Shown here: in pieces, positions 23,033-31,403 of the stretch
Layout: each line of letters opens with the position of its first letter
How positions within the stretch are numbered: position 1 is the stretch's first letter
DNA from: Bradyrhizobium sp. AZCC 1721
GTDB taxonomy: Bacteria > Pseudomonadota > Alphaproteobacteria > Rhizobiales > Xanthobacteraceae
NCBI RefSeq assembly: GCF_036924715.1
Contig: NZ_JAZHSB010000001.1
Span: 5,819,001 to 5,883,000 of the forward strand
Reading direction: 5' to 3'
DNA: 64,000 bases
The notes under the pieces: generated by a model
What the model was told of the DNA's origin: nothing
Database searches by the model: none
Seen by the model: the letters and a program-made list of their open reading frames with translations, nothing else
Position numbers and translations under genes: made by a program

Positions 23033-24237
23033 CCGACATCCTCGCAGACGGCAAAACAGCCAGCGCCGCGCCCAGTGACGGGCTCGCGGTGCTCGAGCAG
23101 AAGCGTTCGACCGCGGAGACGTTCGGCATTCCGCTTGCCGTGCTCGCCGAACTGACGCACCGCTGCCCGCTGCAGTGCCCCTATTGCTCCAACCCGGTTG
23201 AGCTCGACCGCGGCAGCAGCGAATTGACTACAGAAGAATGGAAGAAGGTCTTGAGCGAGCTCGCCGAAATCGGTGTGCTGCAAATCCATTTCTCCGGCGG
23301 CGAGCCGACCGCGCGCAAGGACTTGGTGGAATTGGTGCAGCACGCGACCGATGTCGGGCTGTACAGCAATCTCATCACCTCGGCGGTGCTGCTGAACAGG
23401 GAAAAGCTTTCGGCGCTTGCCGATGCCGGGCTCTGCCATGTGCAGATCAGCTTCCAGGGCAACGAGCCGATCGTGGCCGACCGCGTCGCAGGGCTGAAAA
23501 ATGCGCATGAGAAAAAGCTTGAAGTCGCTAAATGGACGCGCGAACTCGACCTGCCGTTGACGGTAAACGCGGTCATGCACCGCCAGAATTTGCACCAGCT
23601 CTCCGACATCATCCAGATGGCGGTCGATCTCGACGCCGACCGGCTGGAAGTCGCCAACGTCCAATATTACGGCTGGGCCTTGAAGAACCGCGCGGCGCTG
23701 ATGCCGACGCTCGAACAGATCGAGGAAACCAGCCGGATCGTCGAGGAAGCCGCGACGCGCCTGAAGGGCATCCTCGCCATCGACTATGTCGTTCCGGATT
23801 ATTACGCGCTGCGGCCGAAGAAGTGCATGGGCGGCTGGGGCCGGCAGTTTTTCAACATCTCGCCCGCGGGCAAGGTGCTGCCCTGCCACGCCGCGGAAAG
23901 CATCACCGGTCTCGAATTCGAATCCGTACGCTCAAACCATTCGATCGCCTGGATCTGGCAGAACTCGGAAGCCTTCAACCGCTATCGCGGCACCGGCTGG
24001 ATGCCCGAGCCGTGCAAGAGCTGCGAGTTCCGCGAGATCGATTTCGGCGGCTGCCGCTGCCAGGCTTTTGCGCTGACGGGTGACGCCGGCAATACCGATC
24101 CGGCCTGCACGCTGTCGCCGATGCACGAGCAGATCTTCAAGGATGCCGAACGCGAGGCCGCCGCGCACCAGGACCGCTTCCTCTACCGCAATTTCGCCGG
24201 CGGCACGCTGGAGACGGAAGGCGAGCATGGCGCCTGA
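23029..24237 (+). CDS. pqqE: PqqE, radical SAM PqqA peptide cyclase
   Basis: 402 aa. PqqE forms the carbon-carbon bond between Glu16 and Tyr20 of PqqA. The radical-SAM cluster motif C-x3-C-x2-C is at Cys46, Cys50 and Cys53 (THRCPLQCPYCS), and FSGGEPTARKDL is the SAM-contact region. The C-terminal SPASM domain carries KKCMGGWGRQ, VLPCHAAE, CKSCEF, GCRCQ and ACTLSP cysteines for auxiliary iron-sulfur clusters. The ATG overlaps the pqqD stop (ATGA). The end overlaps the next gene by 11 bases. Confidence 0.97.
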   Translation: MTDILADGKTASAAPSDGLAVLEQKRSTAETFGIPLAVLAELTHRCPLQCPYCSNPVELDRGSSELTTEEWKKVLSELAEIGVLQIHFSGGEPTARKDLVELVQHATDVGLYSNLITSAVLLNREKLSALADAGLCHVQISFQGNEPIVADRVAGLKNAHEKKLEVAKWTRELDLPLTVNAVMHRQNLHQLSDIIQMAVDLDADRLEVANVQYYGWALKNRAALMPTLEQIEETSRIVEEAATRLKGILAIDYVVPDYYALRPKKCMGGWGRQFFNISPAGKVLPCHAAESITGLEFESVRSNHSIAWIWQNSEAFNRYRGTGWMPEPCKSCEFREIDFGGCRCQAFALTGDAGNTDPACTLSPMHEQIFKDAEREAAAHQDRFLYRNFAGGTLETEGEHGA

Positions 24238-25213
24238 TGCCGATGCCGGCAAGTCCATCAAACGCGCCGACCCCTTTGCGCCGCTGACGTCGGAGCAGTT
24301 CGCGGTCGGTGACGATCACGACATCTACGTCGAGAGCATCGGCCGGCCCGATGGCACTCCAGCGGTCTATCTGCATGGCGGGCCCGGCAGTGGCTGCCAG
24401 CCCGATCATCGCCGGCTGTTCGATCCCGAGCGTTTTCATGCGGTGCTGTTCGACCAGCGCGGTGCCGGACGCAGCCGCCCCAAGGGTCGTCGCGAAGCCA
24501 ACACGCTGCCGCATCTGATCGCCGACATGGAAATGATCCGCGAGAAGTTCGGCTTTCAGCGCTGGATGGTCGTCGGCGGCTCCTGGGGCGCGACGCTGGC
24601 GCTCGCCTATGCGCAGGCCCATCCCGACCGCGTCAGCGGCATCGTGCTTCGCGCTACTTTCCTGGGCACATCAGAGGAAATCGAAAACGGCTTTCTAAAA
24701 GTGCTGCCGCGGTTCTATCCTGGGCTTTACGACGACTTCATGAGCGTGTTGCCGGAAGGCGAGCGCGCGCAACCGCTGCAGGCCTATTTCCGCCGCATCC
24801 TCGATTCCAATCCCGACGTGCATATTCCTGCCGCGCGGGCATGGGGCGAAAGCGAACGCATACTTTCCGAACACACGCCGAACCGCACGCGCCTCGACCG
24901 CTCAACGCTGAATTCATCGCGCGGCCTGCCGACAACGCCCTTCATGGAAGCGCATTACTTTGCCAATGACTGCTTCATGCAATCGAACCAGTTGTTGCGG
25001 GAAGCGGGTAAGCTCAGAGGCATTCCCGGCATCATCGTGCAGGGCCGTTATGATCTGCTGTGCCCGCCTGCGACCTCGCATGCGCTTGCTGCCGTGTGGC
25101 AGGAAGCCGAAATCCGCTTTGTCGAGGGCGCCGGCCACACGCTGTACGATCCCGGCGTCCGCGACACCGTAATGAAGGCAATCGCGGACATGGCGTCCCA
25201 AGCCAGCAAATAG
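24227..25213 (+). CDS. Proline iminopeptidase-like alpha/beta hydrolase (S33) in the pqq operon
   Basis: 328 aa, no signal peptide. The S33 oxyanion motif is HGGPGSGCQPDHR (residues 50-62), the nucleophile is Ser119 in VVGGSWGATLALAYA, and the catalytic His is in VEGAGHTLYD. FDQRGAGRSRPKG is typical of prolyl aminopeptidases. It would release N-terminal proline (or hydrolyse a related peptide or ester). The ATG at 24227 has GGAAGG upstream and overlaps pqqE by 11 bases, so it is translated with the PQQ pathway. A role in trimming the modified PqqA peptide is plausible but not shown; the zinc-protease type PqqF/PqqG is not in the window. Confidence 0.88.
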   Translation: MAPDADAGKSIKRADPFAPLTSEQFAVGDDHDIYVESIGRPDGTPAVYLHGGPGSGCQPDHRRLFDPERFHAVLFDQRGAGRSRPKGRREANTLPHLIADMEMIREKFGFQRWMVVGGSWGATLALAYAQAHPDRVSGIVLRATFLGTSEEIENGFLKVLPRFYPGLYDDFMSVLPEGERAQPLQAYFRRILDSNPDVHIPAARAWGESERILSEHTPNRTRLDRSTLNSSRGLPTTPFMEAHYFANDCFMQSNQLLREAGKLRGIPGIIVQGRYDLLCPPATSHALAAVWQEAEIRFVEGAGHTLYDPGVRDTVMKAIADMASQASK

Positions 25214-25224
25214 GAAACAAGAAA

Positions 25225-25890
25225 ATGCCGATCGCCGGAAAGGGCATGCTGCTGACCTCGATGAATATCGATGCCGAGCACGAAGCCGAGTTCAATCGCT
25301 GGTACGATCGCGAACACCTCGAAGAGCGTGTCGCCATCAACGGCTTCCTCGAAGCCCGCCGCTACGTCGCCCACGACGGCAACCCGAAGTATCTCAGCCT
25401 CTATTCCACCGAAACGTTCGAGGTGCTGGACAGCCCGGACTATCGCGCGGCGCTCGCCAACCAGACGGCGTGGTCGAACGCCAATATCGCCCGCTTCCAG
25501 AACATGATCCGGGCGGTGGCGCGCATCACGATCAGCCGCGGCACCGGCCGCGGCGCCGCGCTCGGCATCGTCAGGTTGCGGCCCACCGGCGATGGCGAGG
25601 AGAAACTGCGCGCCGCGCTGAGCGAACATCTCGATCCCGCAGAGCTTGACGGTATTATTTCCCTGCACCTGATCGAGAGCGACCCGGCGCTGTCGAAGCC
25701 GATCACCGATGATCCGTCCGCGCCCAATCCCGGCGCCGGCGACTGGTTCGTGCTGATCGATGCGACCGATGTCGGCGCGGTGCCTGCAGCCATGTTGCGC
25801 TTTTCCGGCAATATCGCGTTGAAGCCGCTGATCATCTCGAGCGGAATCTACCGGCTGATGTGGGATCTGGCGAAGAGCGATATCGGCTAG
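25225..25890 (+). CDS. Unknown protein of the pqq operon, EthD/DUF4286-like N-terminus (221 aa)
   Basis: Cytoplasmic protein of 221 aa. The first third, GMLLTSMNIDAEHEAEFNRW then YDREHLEERVAINGFLEARR, resembles the dimeric alpha/beta-barrel families EthD and DUF4286, in which a Trp-Tyr and His lie on a helix after the first strand. The second part (about residues 110-215), with GAALGIVRLRPTGDG and DWFVLIDATDVGAVP, may be a second copy of the same fold. Function is unknown. Eleven bases separate it from the hydrolase gene and AGGAAACAA precedes the ATG, so it is probably the last gene of the pqq transcription unit. Confidence 0.7.
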   Translation: MPIAGKGMLLTSMNIDAEHEAEFNRWYDREHLEERVAINGFLEARRYVAHDGNPKYLSLYSTETFEVLDSPDYRAALANQTAWSNANIARFQNMIRAVARITISRGTGRGAALGIVRLRPTGDGEEKLRAALSEHLDPAELDGIISLHLIESDPALSKPITDDPSAPNPGAGDWFVLIDATDVGAVPAAMLRFSGNIALKPLIISSGIYRLMWDLAKSDIG

Positions 25891-26323
25891 GCTCTTTCCC
25901 CGCTGCCGATGGTCGCGCGCAGGTACGTGAACCCGGTTGGCGGCTTGATCGCGGCGTTCCGAAACGGTAACTAGCGATGCCGCTCCGTAAAAACCCGGTG
26001 AAGGCGTTGTTAACGCGACGTCGAGTAAACCGGTGGCCAAGATTGCTTTCTGGCATGGATTGCCTGGTCCGGAGCGGGTCCGCACGATTGGTGCTTGCGC
26101 CAAGCGGCTTCAATTCTTCTTCTCGTAACGGTCGAATGCCTTGATAAGGCAGGTGAGAATTTCTGCCGAAGTCTCTAATATCGCTTTCAGTTACCCTGCT
26201 GATGTTATCTCTCAGATGTGCGATGGTCGCGTGGAAGCGCTCCTTCTTGCAGGTGCTGGGGCGATCGATCGGCTGAAGATGCCACATGCATCTACTTTTC
26301 AGCCCACACTGGAGTTGCATTGC
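25891..26323. other. 433-bp intergenic region before chrA
   Basis: Contains no gene that I can support. On the minus strand near 26110-26190 a short frame reads ILETSAEILTCLIKAFDRYE and ends in KKN and a stop. It looks protein-like but has no start codon and a stop just upstream, so it may be a decayed gene end. No strong hairpin or operator was recognised. Confidence 0.35.
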
Positions 26324-27523
26324 ATGGCGCAAAAGTCCGCGAACAGTATCGCCGAGATTTTCGCCGCCTTCCTCAAATTGGGCCTCACATCGTTCGGCGG
26401 GCCGATCGCGCATCTCGGCTACTTCAGGGCGGAGTTCGTCGAGCGGCGAAAATGGCTGAGCGAAAGCAGCTATGCTGACGTCGTTGCGCTCTGCCAATTC
26501 CTGCCGGGCCCGGCGTCCAGCCAGGTCGGCTTCGCCCTCGGCGTCCTGCGCGGCAACGGCCTGCTCGGCGGGTTAGCTGCGTGGTTCGCTTTCACCATGC
26601 CATCTGCCATCATTCTCTTCGCTTTCGCGCTCGGTGCGAGCATCCTCACTGGCCCGTTTGCCGAAGGCATTCTCCACGGCCTGAAGCTGGTGGCGGTTGC
26701 TGTGGTCGCACAGGCCATCTGGGGTATGGCGAGCAGCCTGACGCCGGACCGCGAACGCGCCGCCATCGCGCTTGCCGCCGTTGCGATCGTGGTTTTCGTC
26801 GGTGGGTCGTTCGGACAGATCGGCGCCATCGCGCTTGGAGCCTTGGCCGGACTCTGGCTGTGCCGCGGAGGCGGACCCGCTCCAACCGGCCATCTCGGAT
26901 TCTCCGTATCGCATCGACACGGCGCGGCGGCGCTCGTGCTTTTCGCGGTCTTGTTCCTGGTCACGCCGCTGGTGACAGCAAAAACCGGCTCGCAAGGGCT
27001 TGCCCTGTTCGACGCCTTCTATCGTTCCGGCGCCCTGGTGTTCGGCGGCGGCCATGTCGTGCTGCCGCTGCTGCAGGCGGAAGTCGTAACGCCGGGCTGG
27101 GTCAGCAACGAGGATTTCCTCGCCGGTTACGGCATGGCGCAAGCAGTGCCCGGACCGCTGTTCACGTTCGCGGCCTATCTCGGCGCCGTCGCAGAGCCCG
27201 CCCCCAACGGGCTCGCCGGCGCTTCGATCGCGCTCATCGCCTTATCCCTGCCGGGACTGCTGCTGGTCTACGGCATGCTGCCGTTCTGGGACGCGCTGCG
27301 CCTGCGCCCCAAGGCCCAGGCCGCGATGTGCGGCACCAATGCCGCTGTCGTCGGCATCCTTGGCGCCGCGCTCTACAATCCGGTCTGGACCAGCGCCGTG
27401 CTCACGCCACGTGACTTCGGCGTCGCGCTGGCCGGCTTCCTGCTGCTGACGGTCTGGAAGCTGCCGCCATGGATTGTCGTCGTCATTCTTGCGACGGCCG
27501 GAGCTGCGCTGCGGCTGACCTGA
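26324..27523 (+). CDS. chrA: Chromate transporter, ChrA/CHR family (two-domain)
   Basis: 399 aa integral membrane protein with two homologous halves, the long-chain type of the CHR family. The N-terminal half carries KLGLTSFGGPIAHLGYFRAE, FVERRKW and LCQFLPGPASSQVGFALG. The C-terminal half carries FYRSGALVFGGGHVVLPLL and GYGMAQAVPGPLFTFAAYLG, the second copy of the signature. It is predicted to export chromate or a related oxyanion. The frame is open for 61 codons upstream, but ATG at 26324 follows GGAG at 26311 and gives a normal start. No chrB-type regulator is adjacent. Confidence 0.9.
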   Translation: MAQKSANSIAEIFAAFLKLGLTSFGGPIAHLGYFRAEFVERRKWLSESSYADVVALCQFLPGPASSQVGFALGVLRGNGLLGGLAAWFAFTMPSAIILFAFALGASILTGPFAEGILHGLKLVAVAVVAQAIWGMASSLTPDRERAAIALAAVAIVVFVGGSFGQIGAIALGALAGLWLCRGGGPAPTGHLGFSVSHRHGAAALVLFAVLFLVTPLVTAKTGSQGLALFDAFYRSGALVFGGGHVVLPLLQAEVVTPGWVSNEDFLAGYGMAQAVPGPLFTFAAYLGAVAEPAPNGLAGASIALIALSLPGLLLVYGMLPFWDALRLRPKAQAAMCGTNAAVVGILGAALYNPVWTSAVLTPRDFGVALAGFLLLTVWKLPPWIVVVILATAGAALRLT

Positions 27524-27557
27524 CGTCTGCCCGTTCATTCAGCATTAAATCAAAGCT

Positions 27558-27578
27558 GCACTGCACATGCTGCAGTGC
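27558..27578. terminator. Hairpin after chrA
   Basis: Perfect 8-bp stem GCACTGCA and TGCAGTGC with a 5-base loop, 34 bases after the chrA stop. No T-tract follows, so termination strength is uncertain. The remaining sequence to 27780 is AT-richer and should contain the promoter of the next operon; another 7-bp hairpin (GAACGCT/AGCGTTC) is at 27712-27730. Confidence 0.35.
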
Positions 27579-27780
27579 CACATCAGCGCTGCGACGCTAA
27601 ATTCACGTCTCCGTACAATTGGAGGGCTGGAGATCGCACAGAATTGCCTTGTGCGCAGCGTCTGGAATGGCTCTAATAAGATAACCCTATGATCCAATTT
27701 AAAAACCACAAGAACGCTCGTTAAGCGTTCGCAGGCAAAAATAAGGCCGCGTTTCCTAAGCTTGCGCGGACAAGGTAGGA

Positions 27781-29583
27781 ATGAAACCGACTGATATCTC
27801 GGCGCCAGACTACTTTCACAAAGTGGTTGATTGCCAATGGGCCTGCCCCGCACACACCCCGGTTCCCGAGTACATCCGTTTGATTGCCGAGGGGCGTTAT
27901 AGCGACGCCTACATGATCAACTGGAAATCGAATGTGTTTCCCGGAATTCTGGGACGCACCTGCGATCGTCCATGCGAGCCCGCCTGCCGGCGCGGCCGCG
28001 TCGAGGAAAACCCGGTTGCGATCTGCCGCCTGAAGCGCGTTGCCGCCGACTTCAAGGACGACGTCAAGCACCGCATGCCGAAGCCATCATCGGCGAAGAA
28101 CGGCAAGCGCATAGCGCTGGTCGGCGGCGGGCCTGCGTCGCTTGCGGTGGCGCGGGACCTCGCACCGCTCGGCTATCACTGCACCGTGTTCGATTCCGAC
28201 CCCAAGGCGGGCGGCATGATGCGGAGCCAGATTCCAAAGTTCCGCCTGCCTGACACCGTCATCGACGAGGAAACGGGCTACATCCTCGACCTCGGCGTCG
28301 AGTTCAAGGGCGGCCACCGCGTCGACAGCCTGAAGAAGCTGCTCAACGAGAACTACGACGCGATCTTTATCGGCTCCGGCGCGCCGCGCGGCCGCGAGCT
28401 CGACATCCCCGGCCGCAAGGAAGCGGCTGGCAATATCCATATCGGAATCGAATGGCTGGCATCGGTCTCGTTCGGCCATGTCGAGAAGATCGGCCGCCGC
28501 GTGATCGTGCTCGGCGGCGGCAACACCGCGATGGATTGTTGCCGCACCGCGCGCCGGCTCGGCGGCGAGGACGTCAAAGTGATCGTGCGCTCCGGCTTCG
28601 AGGAGATGAAGGCAAGCCCCTGGGAGAAGGAAGATGCCCTTCACGAGGATATTCCGATCCTCAATTACATGGTGCCGGTGGAATTCAAGCATGTAAGCGG
28701 CAAGCTGATCGGCGTCACCTTCCAGAAGGTGAAGGCCGAATACGACGCCAAGGGCCGTCGTAACCTGGTGCCCACGGGCGAGCCTAACCAGACCATCCCT
28801 TGCGACGACGTGCTGGTCGCCGTCGGCCAGGAGAACGCGTTCCCCTGGATCGAGCGCGACTGCGGCATCGAATTCGACAAATGGAACATGCCGCAGGTCG
28901 ATCCCATCACCTTCGTCTCGACCAATCCGAAAGTGTTCTTTGGCGGCGATGCCGCCTTCGGTCCGAAGAACATCATCTGGGCGGTGGCGCACGGCCACGA
29001 CGCGGCGCTGTCGATCCACAAGATGCTCTCTGGCGAGGACATCAACGAGCGTCCGCTGCCCGAGGTAAACGTCTTCTCGCAGAAGATGGGCATCCACGAG
29101 TGGAGCTACGACAACGACATCTCCGGCGACAAGCGCTTCAAGGTGCCGCATCGCGACAAGGTGATCGCGCTAAAGGACATCAAGGCGGAGGTCGAGCTCG
29201 GCTATGACGTCAAGCTCGCGCTGGGCGAGGCGCAGCGCTGCCTGAACTGCGACGTGCAGACGATATTCTCGGCGCCCGCCTGCATCGAATGCGACGCCTG
29301 CGTCGACATCTGCCCGATGGATTGCATCACGTTCACAGAGAACGGCGAGGAGGACGACCTGCGGCAGCGGCTGAAAGCGCCGTCGCCGCATCACGACCAA
29401 GCGCTCTATGTCGCCGAAGGGCTCAAGACCGGCCGCGTCATGGTGAAGGATGAAGACGTCTGCCTGCATTGCGGGCTGTGCGCCGAGCGTTGTCCGACCG
29501 GTGCCTGGGACATGCAAAAGTACCTCATCGATATGACTCACGCGGGATCAACATGTCAGTCCAAAGCCCGATCAGCAGCGTAA
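27781..29583 (+). CDS. NAD(P)H-linked FAD/Fe-S oxidoreductase subunit of the 2-oxoacid oxidoreductase
   Basis: 600 aa. The N-terminal Cys-rich domain has CQWACPAHTPVPEYI and TCDRPCEPACRRG, as in the small subunit of glutamate synthase. Next come two dinucleotide folds: IALVGGGPASLAVARDLA with FDSDPKAGGMM (FAD), and RVIVLGGGNTAMDCCRTARR (NAD(P)). The end carries two ferredoxin-type clusters: CIECDACVDICPMDC and CLHCGLCAERCPTGAW. It probably passes electrons between ferredoxin-like centres and NAD(P), as the KorC-type partner known with 2-oxoglutarate:NADP oxidoreductase in aromatic-degrading Azoarcus. The next gene starts inside its last 31 bases. GGTAGGA precedes the ATG. Confidence 0.88.
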   Translation: MKPTDISAPDYFHKVVDCQWACPAHTPVPEYIRLIAEGRYSDAYMINWKSNVFPGILGRTCDRPCEPACRRGRVEENPVAICRLKRVAADFKDDVKHRMPKPSSAKNGKRIALVGGGPASLAVARDLAPLGYHCTVFDSDPKAGGMMRSQIPKFRLPDTVIDEETGYILDLGVEFKGGHRVDSLKKLLNENYDAIFIGSGAPRGRELDIPGRKEAAGNIHIGIEWLASVSFGHVEKIGRRVIVLGGGNTAMDCCRTARRLGGEDVKVIVRSGFEEMKASPWEKEDALHEDIPILNYMVPVEFKHVSGKLIGVTFQKVKAEYDAKGRRNLVPTGEPNQTIPCDDVLVAVGQENAFPWIERDCGIEFDKWNMPQVDPITFVSTNPKVFFGGDAAFGPKNIIWAVAHGHDAALSIHKMLSGEDINERPLPEVNVFSQKMGIHEWSYDNDISGDKRFKVPHRDKVIALKDIKAEVELGYDVKLALGEAQRCLNCDVQTIFSAPACIECDACVDICPMDCITFTENGEEDDLRQRLKAPSPHHDQALYVAEGLKTGRVMVKDEDVCLHCGLCAERCPTGAWDMQKYLIDMTHAGSTCQSKARSAA

Positions 29584-31403
29584 ACGACTTCGTCGTCCGT
29601 TTCGCCAACGTCAACGGTTCGGGTTCAGCCAGCGCCAACGAACTGTTCGCGCGCTCGATCCTGCGCCACGGCGTGCCGGTGTCACCGCGCAATATCTTCC
29701 CTTCCAACATCCAGGGACTTCCGACCTGGTACGAGGTGCGGGTGACGGAGGCCGGCCATCTCGGCGCCCGCGGCGGCGTCGATTTGATGGTGGCGATGAA
29801 CCCGCAGACCTGGGACAAGGACGTCGCCTCGATCGAGCCCGGCGGCTATCTGTTCTACGATTCCACCAAGCCGATGCCGTCGTCGAAATTCCGCGCCGAC
29901 ATCACCGTGATCGGCGTGCCGCTGACTGCGATCACCAATTCGACCTATACCGATCCGCGCCAGCGCCAGCTCTTCAAGAACATCATCTATCTCGGCGCGC
30001 TCTGCGCCCTGCTCGATCTCGATCCCAAGCTGGTCGAGCAACTGATCGGCGAACAGTACAAGGGCAAGGAAAAACTCCTGTCGTCGAATGTCCACGCGCT
30101 GCATCTCGGCCGCGACTGGGCACTGCAGAACCTGAAGTGCCCGATCGGTTTGCAGGTGAAGAAGTCCGACAAGGTCGGCGACCGCATCTTCATGGAAGGC
30201 AACAGCGCGGCGGCGCTAGGGGCGGTCTATGGCGGCGCCACCGTCTGCGCCTGGTATCCGATCACGCCTTCGTCGTCGGTGGCGGAAGCCTTCACGAGTC
30301 ACTGCAAGAAGCTGCGGCACGACCCTGAGACGGGCAAGGCGAAATACGCGATCGTGCAAGGCGAGGATGAGCTCGCATCCATCGGCATCGTGATCGGGGC
30401 CTCCTGGAACGGCGCGCGGGCCTTCACCGCAACCTCCGGCCCCGGCATTTCCTTGATGACCGAATTCATCGGCCTGTCCTACTTCGCGGAAATTCCGGCC
30501 GTGATCATGAACATCCAGCGCGCCGGCCCCTCGACGGGCATGCCGACGCGCACCCAGCAATGCGACATCATCGCCTGCGCCTATGCCTCGCACGGCGATA
30601 CCAAGCACGTCCTGCTGTTCCCGGAAGATCCGGCCGAAGCGTTCGAGTTCGCCGCACAATCATTCGACCTCGCCGATCGGCTGCAAACCATGATCTTCCT
30701 GATGATCGACCTCGACATCGGCATGAACCACCGCCTCTGCCGCCCGCTGAAGTGGGACGACGCCAGGCAGTATGACCGCGGCAAGGTGATGACTGCGGAA
30801 ATGCTCAATGAACCGGGGCGCGATTTCGGCCGCTATCTCGACGTCGACGGCGACGGGATTCCCTACCGCACCTATCCCGGCACGCACCCGACCAAGGGTT
30901 CGTTCTTCACCCGCGGCACCTCGCGCGACCGCTACGCGCGCTATTCGGAAGAAGGCGCCATTTACGCCGACAACATGCAGCGGCTCGTGCGCAAATTCGA
31001 GACTGCGCAGGACATGGTGCCGCGGCCGTTGCAGGCCAACGCCGCCAGGCCGACCAAATACGGCGTGATCTATTTCGGCTCAACGTCGCCCGCGATGGAC
31101 GAGGCGATCGGGATCTTGGAAGCGCGCGGGCATCAGCTCGACCGCATGCGCATCCGCGCCTTCCCGTTCCACTCCAGCGTCGCGAGCTTCATCGCCGACC
31201 ATGATTTCGTTTATGTGGTCGAGCAGAACCGCGACGCCCAGTTGCGGCAGTTGATCGTCAACGAGAACGGCATCGATCCGGTGCGGCTGGTGCCGATCCT
31301 GCACTATGACGGCACGCCGATCACCGCACGCTTCATCGCCAATGCGATCGGCGACCACCAGGATCATCTGAAAGTGACCCCTCTCCGCAAGGCCGTGTCA
31401 TGA
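29553..31403 (+). CDS. 2-oxoacid:acceptor oxidoreductase, fused gamma-alpha subunit
   Basis: 616 aa. Residues 1 to about 190 are the gamma domain (RFANVNGSGSASANELFARS, then VTEAGHLGARGGVDLMV). The rest is the alpha subunit with MEGNSAAALGAVYGGATVCA, WYPITPSSSVAEAF, GEDELASIGIVIGASWNGAR and TATSGPGISLMTEFIGL, which form the conserved YPITPSS and SGPG regions. With the beta subunit it oxidatively decarboxylates a 2-oxoacid such as 2-oxoglutarate with CoA, or runs in reverse. The ATG at 29553 overlaps the previous gene by 31 bases; the beta gene overlaps the stop (ATGA). Confidence 0.9.
   Translation: MSVQSPISSVNDFVVRFANVNGSGSASANELFARSILRHGVPVSPRNIFPSNIQGLPTWYEVRVTEAGHLGARGGVDLMVAMNPQTWDKDVASIEPGGYLFYDSTKPMPSSKFRADITVIGVPLTAITNSTYTDPRQRQLFKNIIYLGALCALLDLDPKLVEQLIGEQYKGKEKLLSSNVHALHLGRDWALQNLKCPIGLQVKKSDKVGDRIFMEGNSAAALGAVYGGATVCAWYPITPSSSVAEAFTSHCKKLRHDPETGKAKYAIVQGEDELASIGIVIGASWNGARAFTATSGPGISLMTEFIGLSYFAEIPAVIMNIQRAGPSTGMPTRTQQCDIIACAYASHGDTKHVLLFPEDPAEAFEFAAQSFDLADRLQTMIFLMIDLDIGMNHRLCRPLKWDDARQYDRGKVMTAEMLNEPGRDFGRYLDVDGDGIPYRTYPGTHPTKGSFFTRGTSRDRYARYSEEGAIYADNMQRLVRKFETAQDMVPRPLQANAARPTKYGVIYFGSTSPAMDEAIGILEARGHQLDRMRIRAFPFHSSVASFIADHDFVYVVEQNRDAQLRQLIVNENGIDPVRLVPILHYDGTPITARFIANAIGDHQDHLKVTPLRKAVS

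Noticed and set aside
26110-26190. Short protein-like minus-strand frame before chrA
   Set aside because: No start codon and an in-frame stop just upstream; too short to call, although the residues look protein-like. Mentioned only in the intergenic note.
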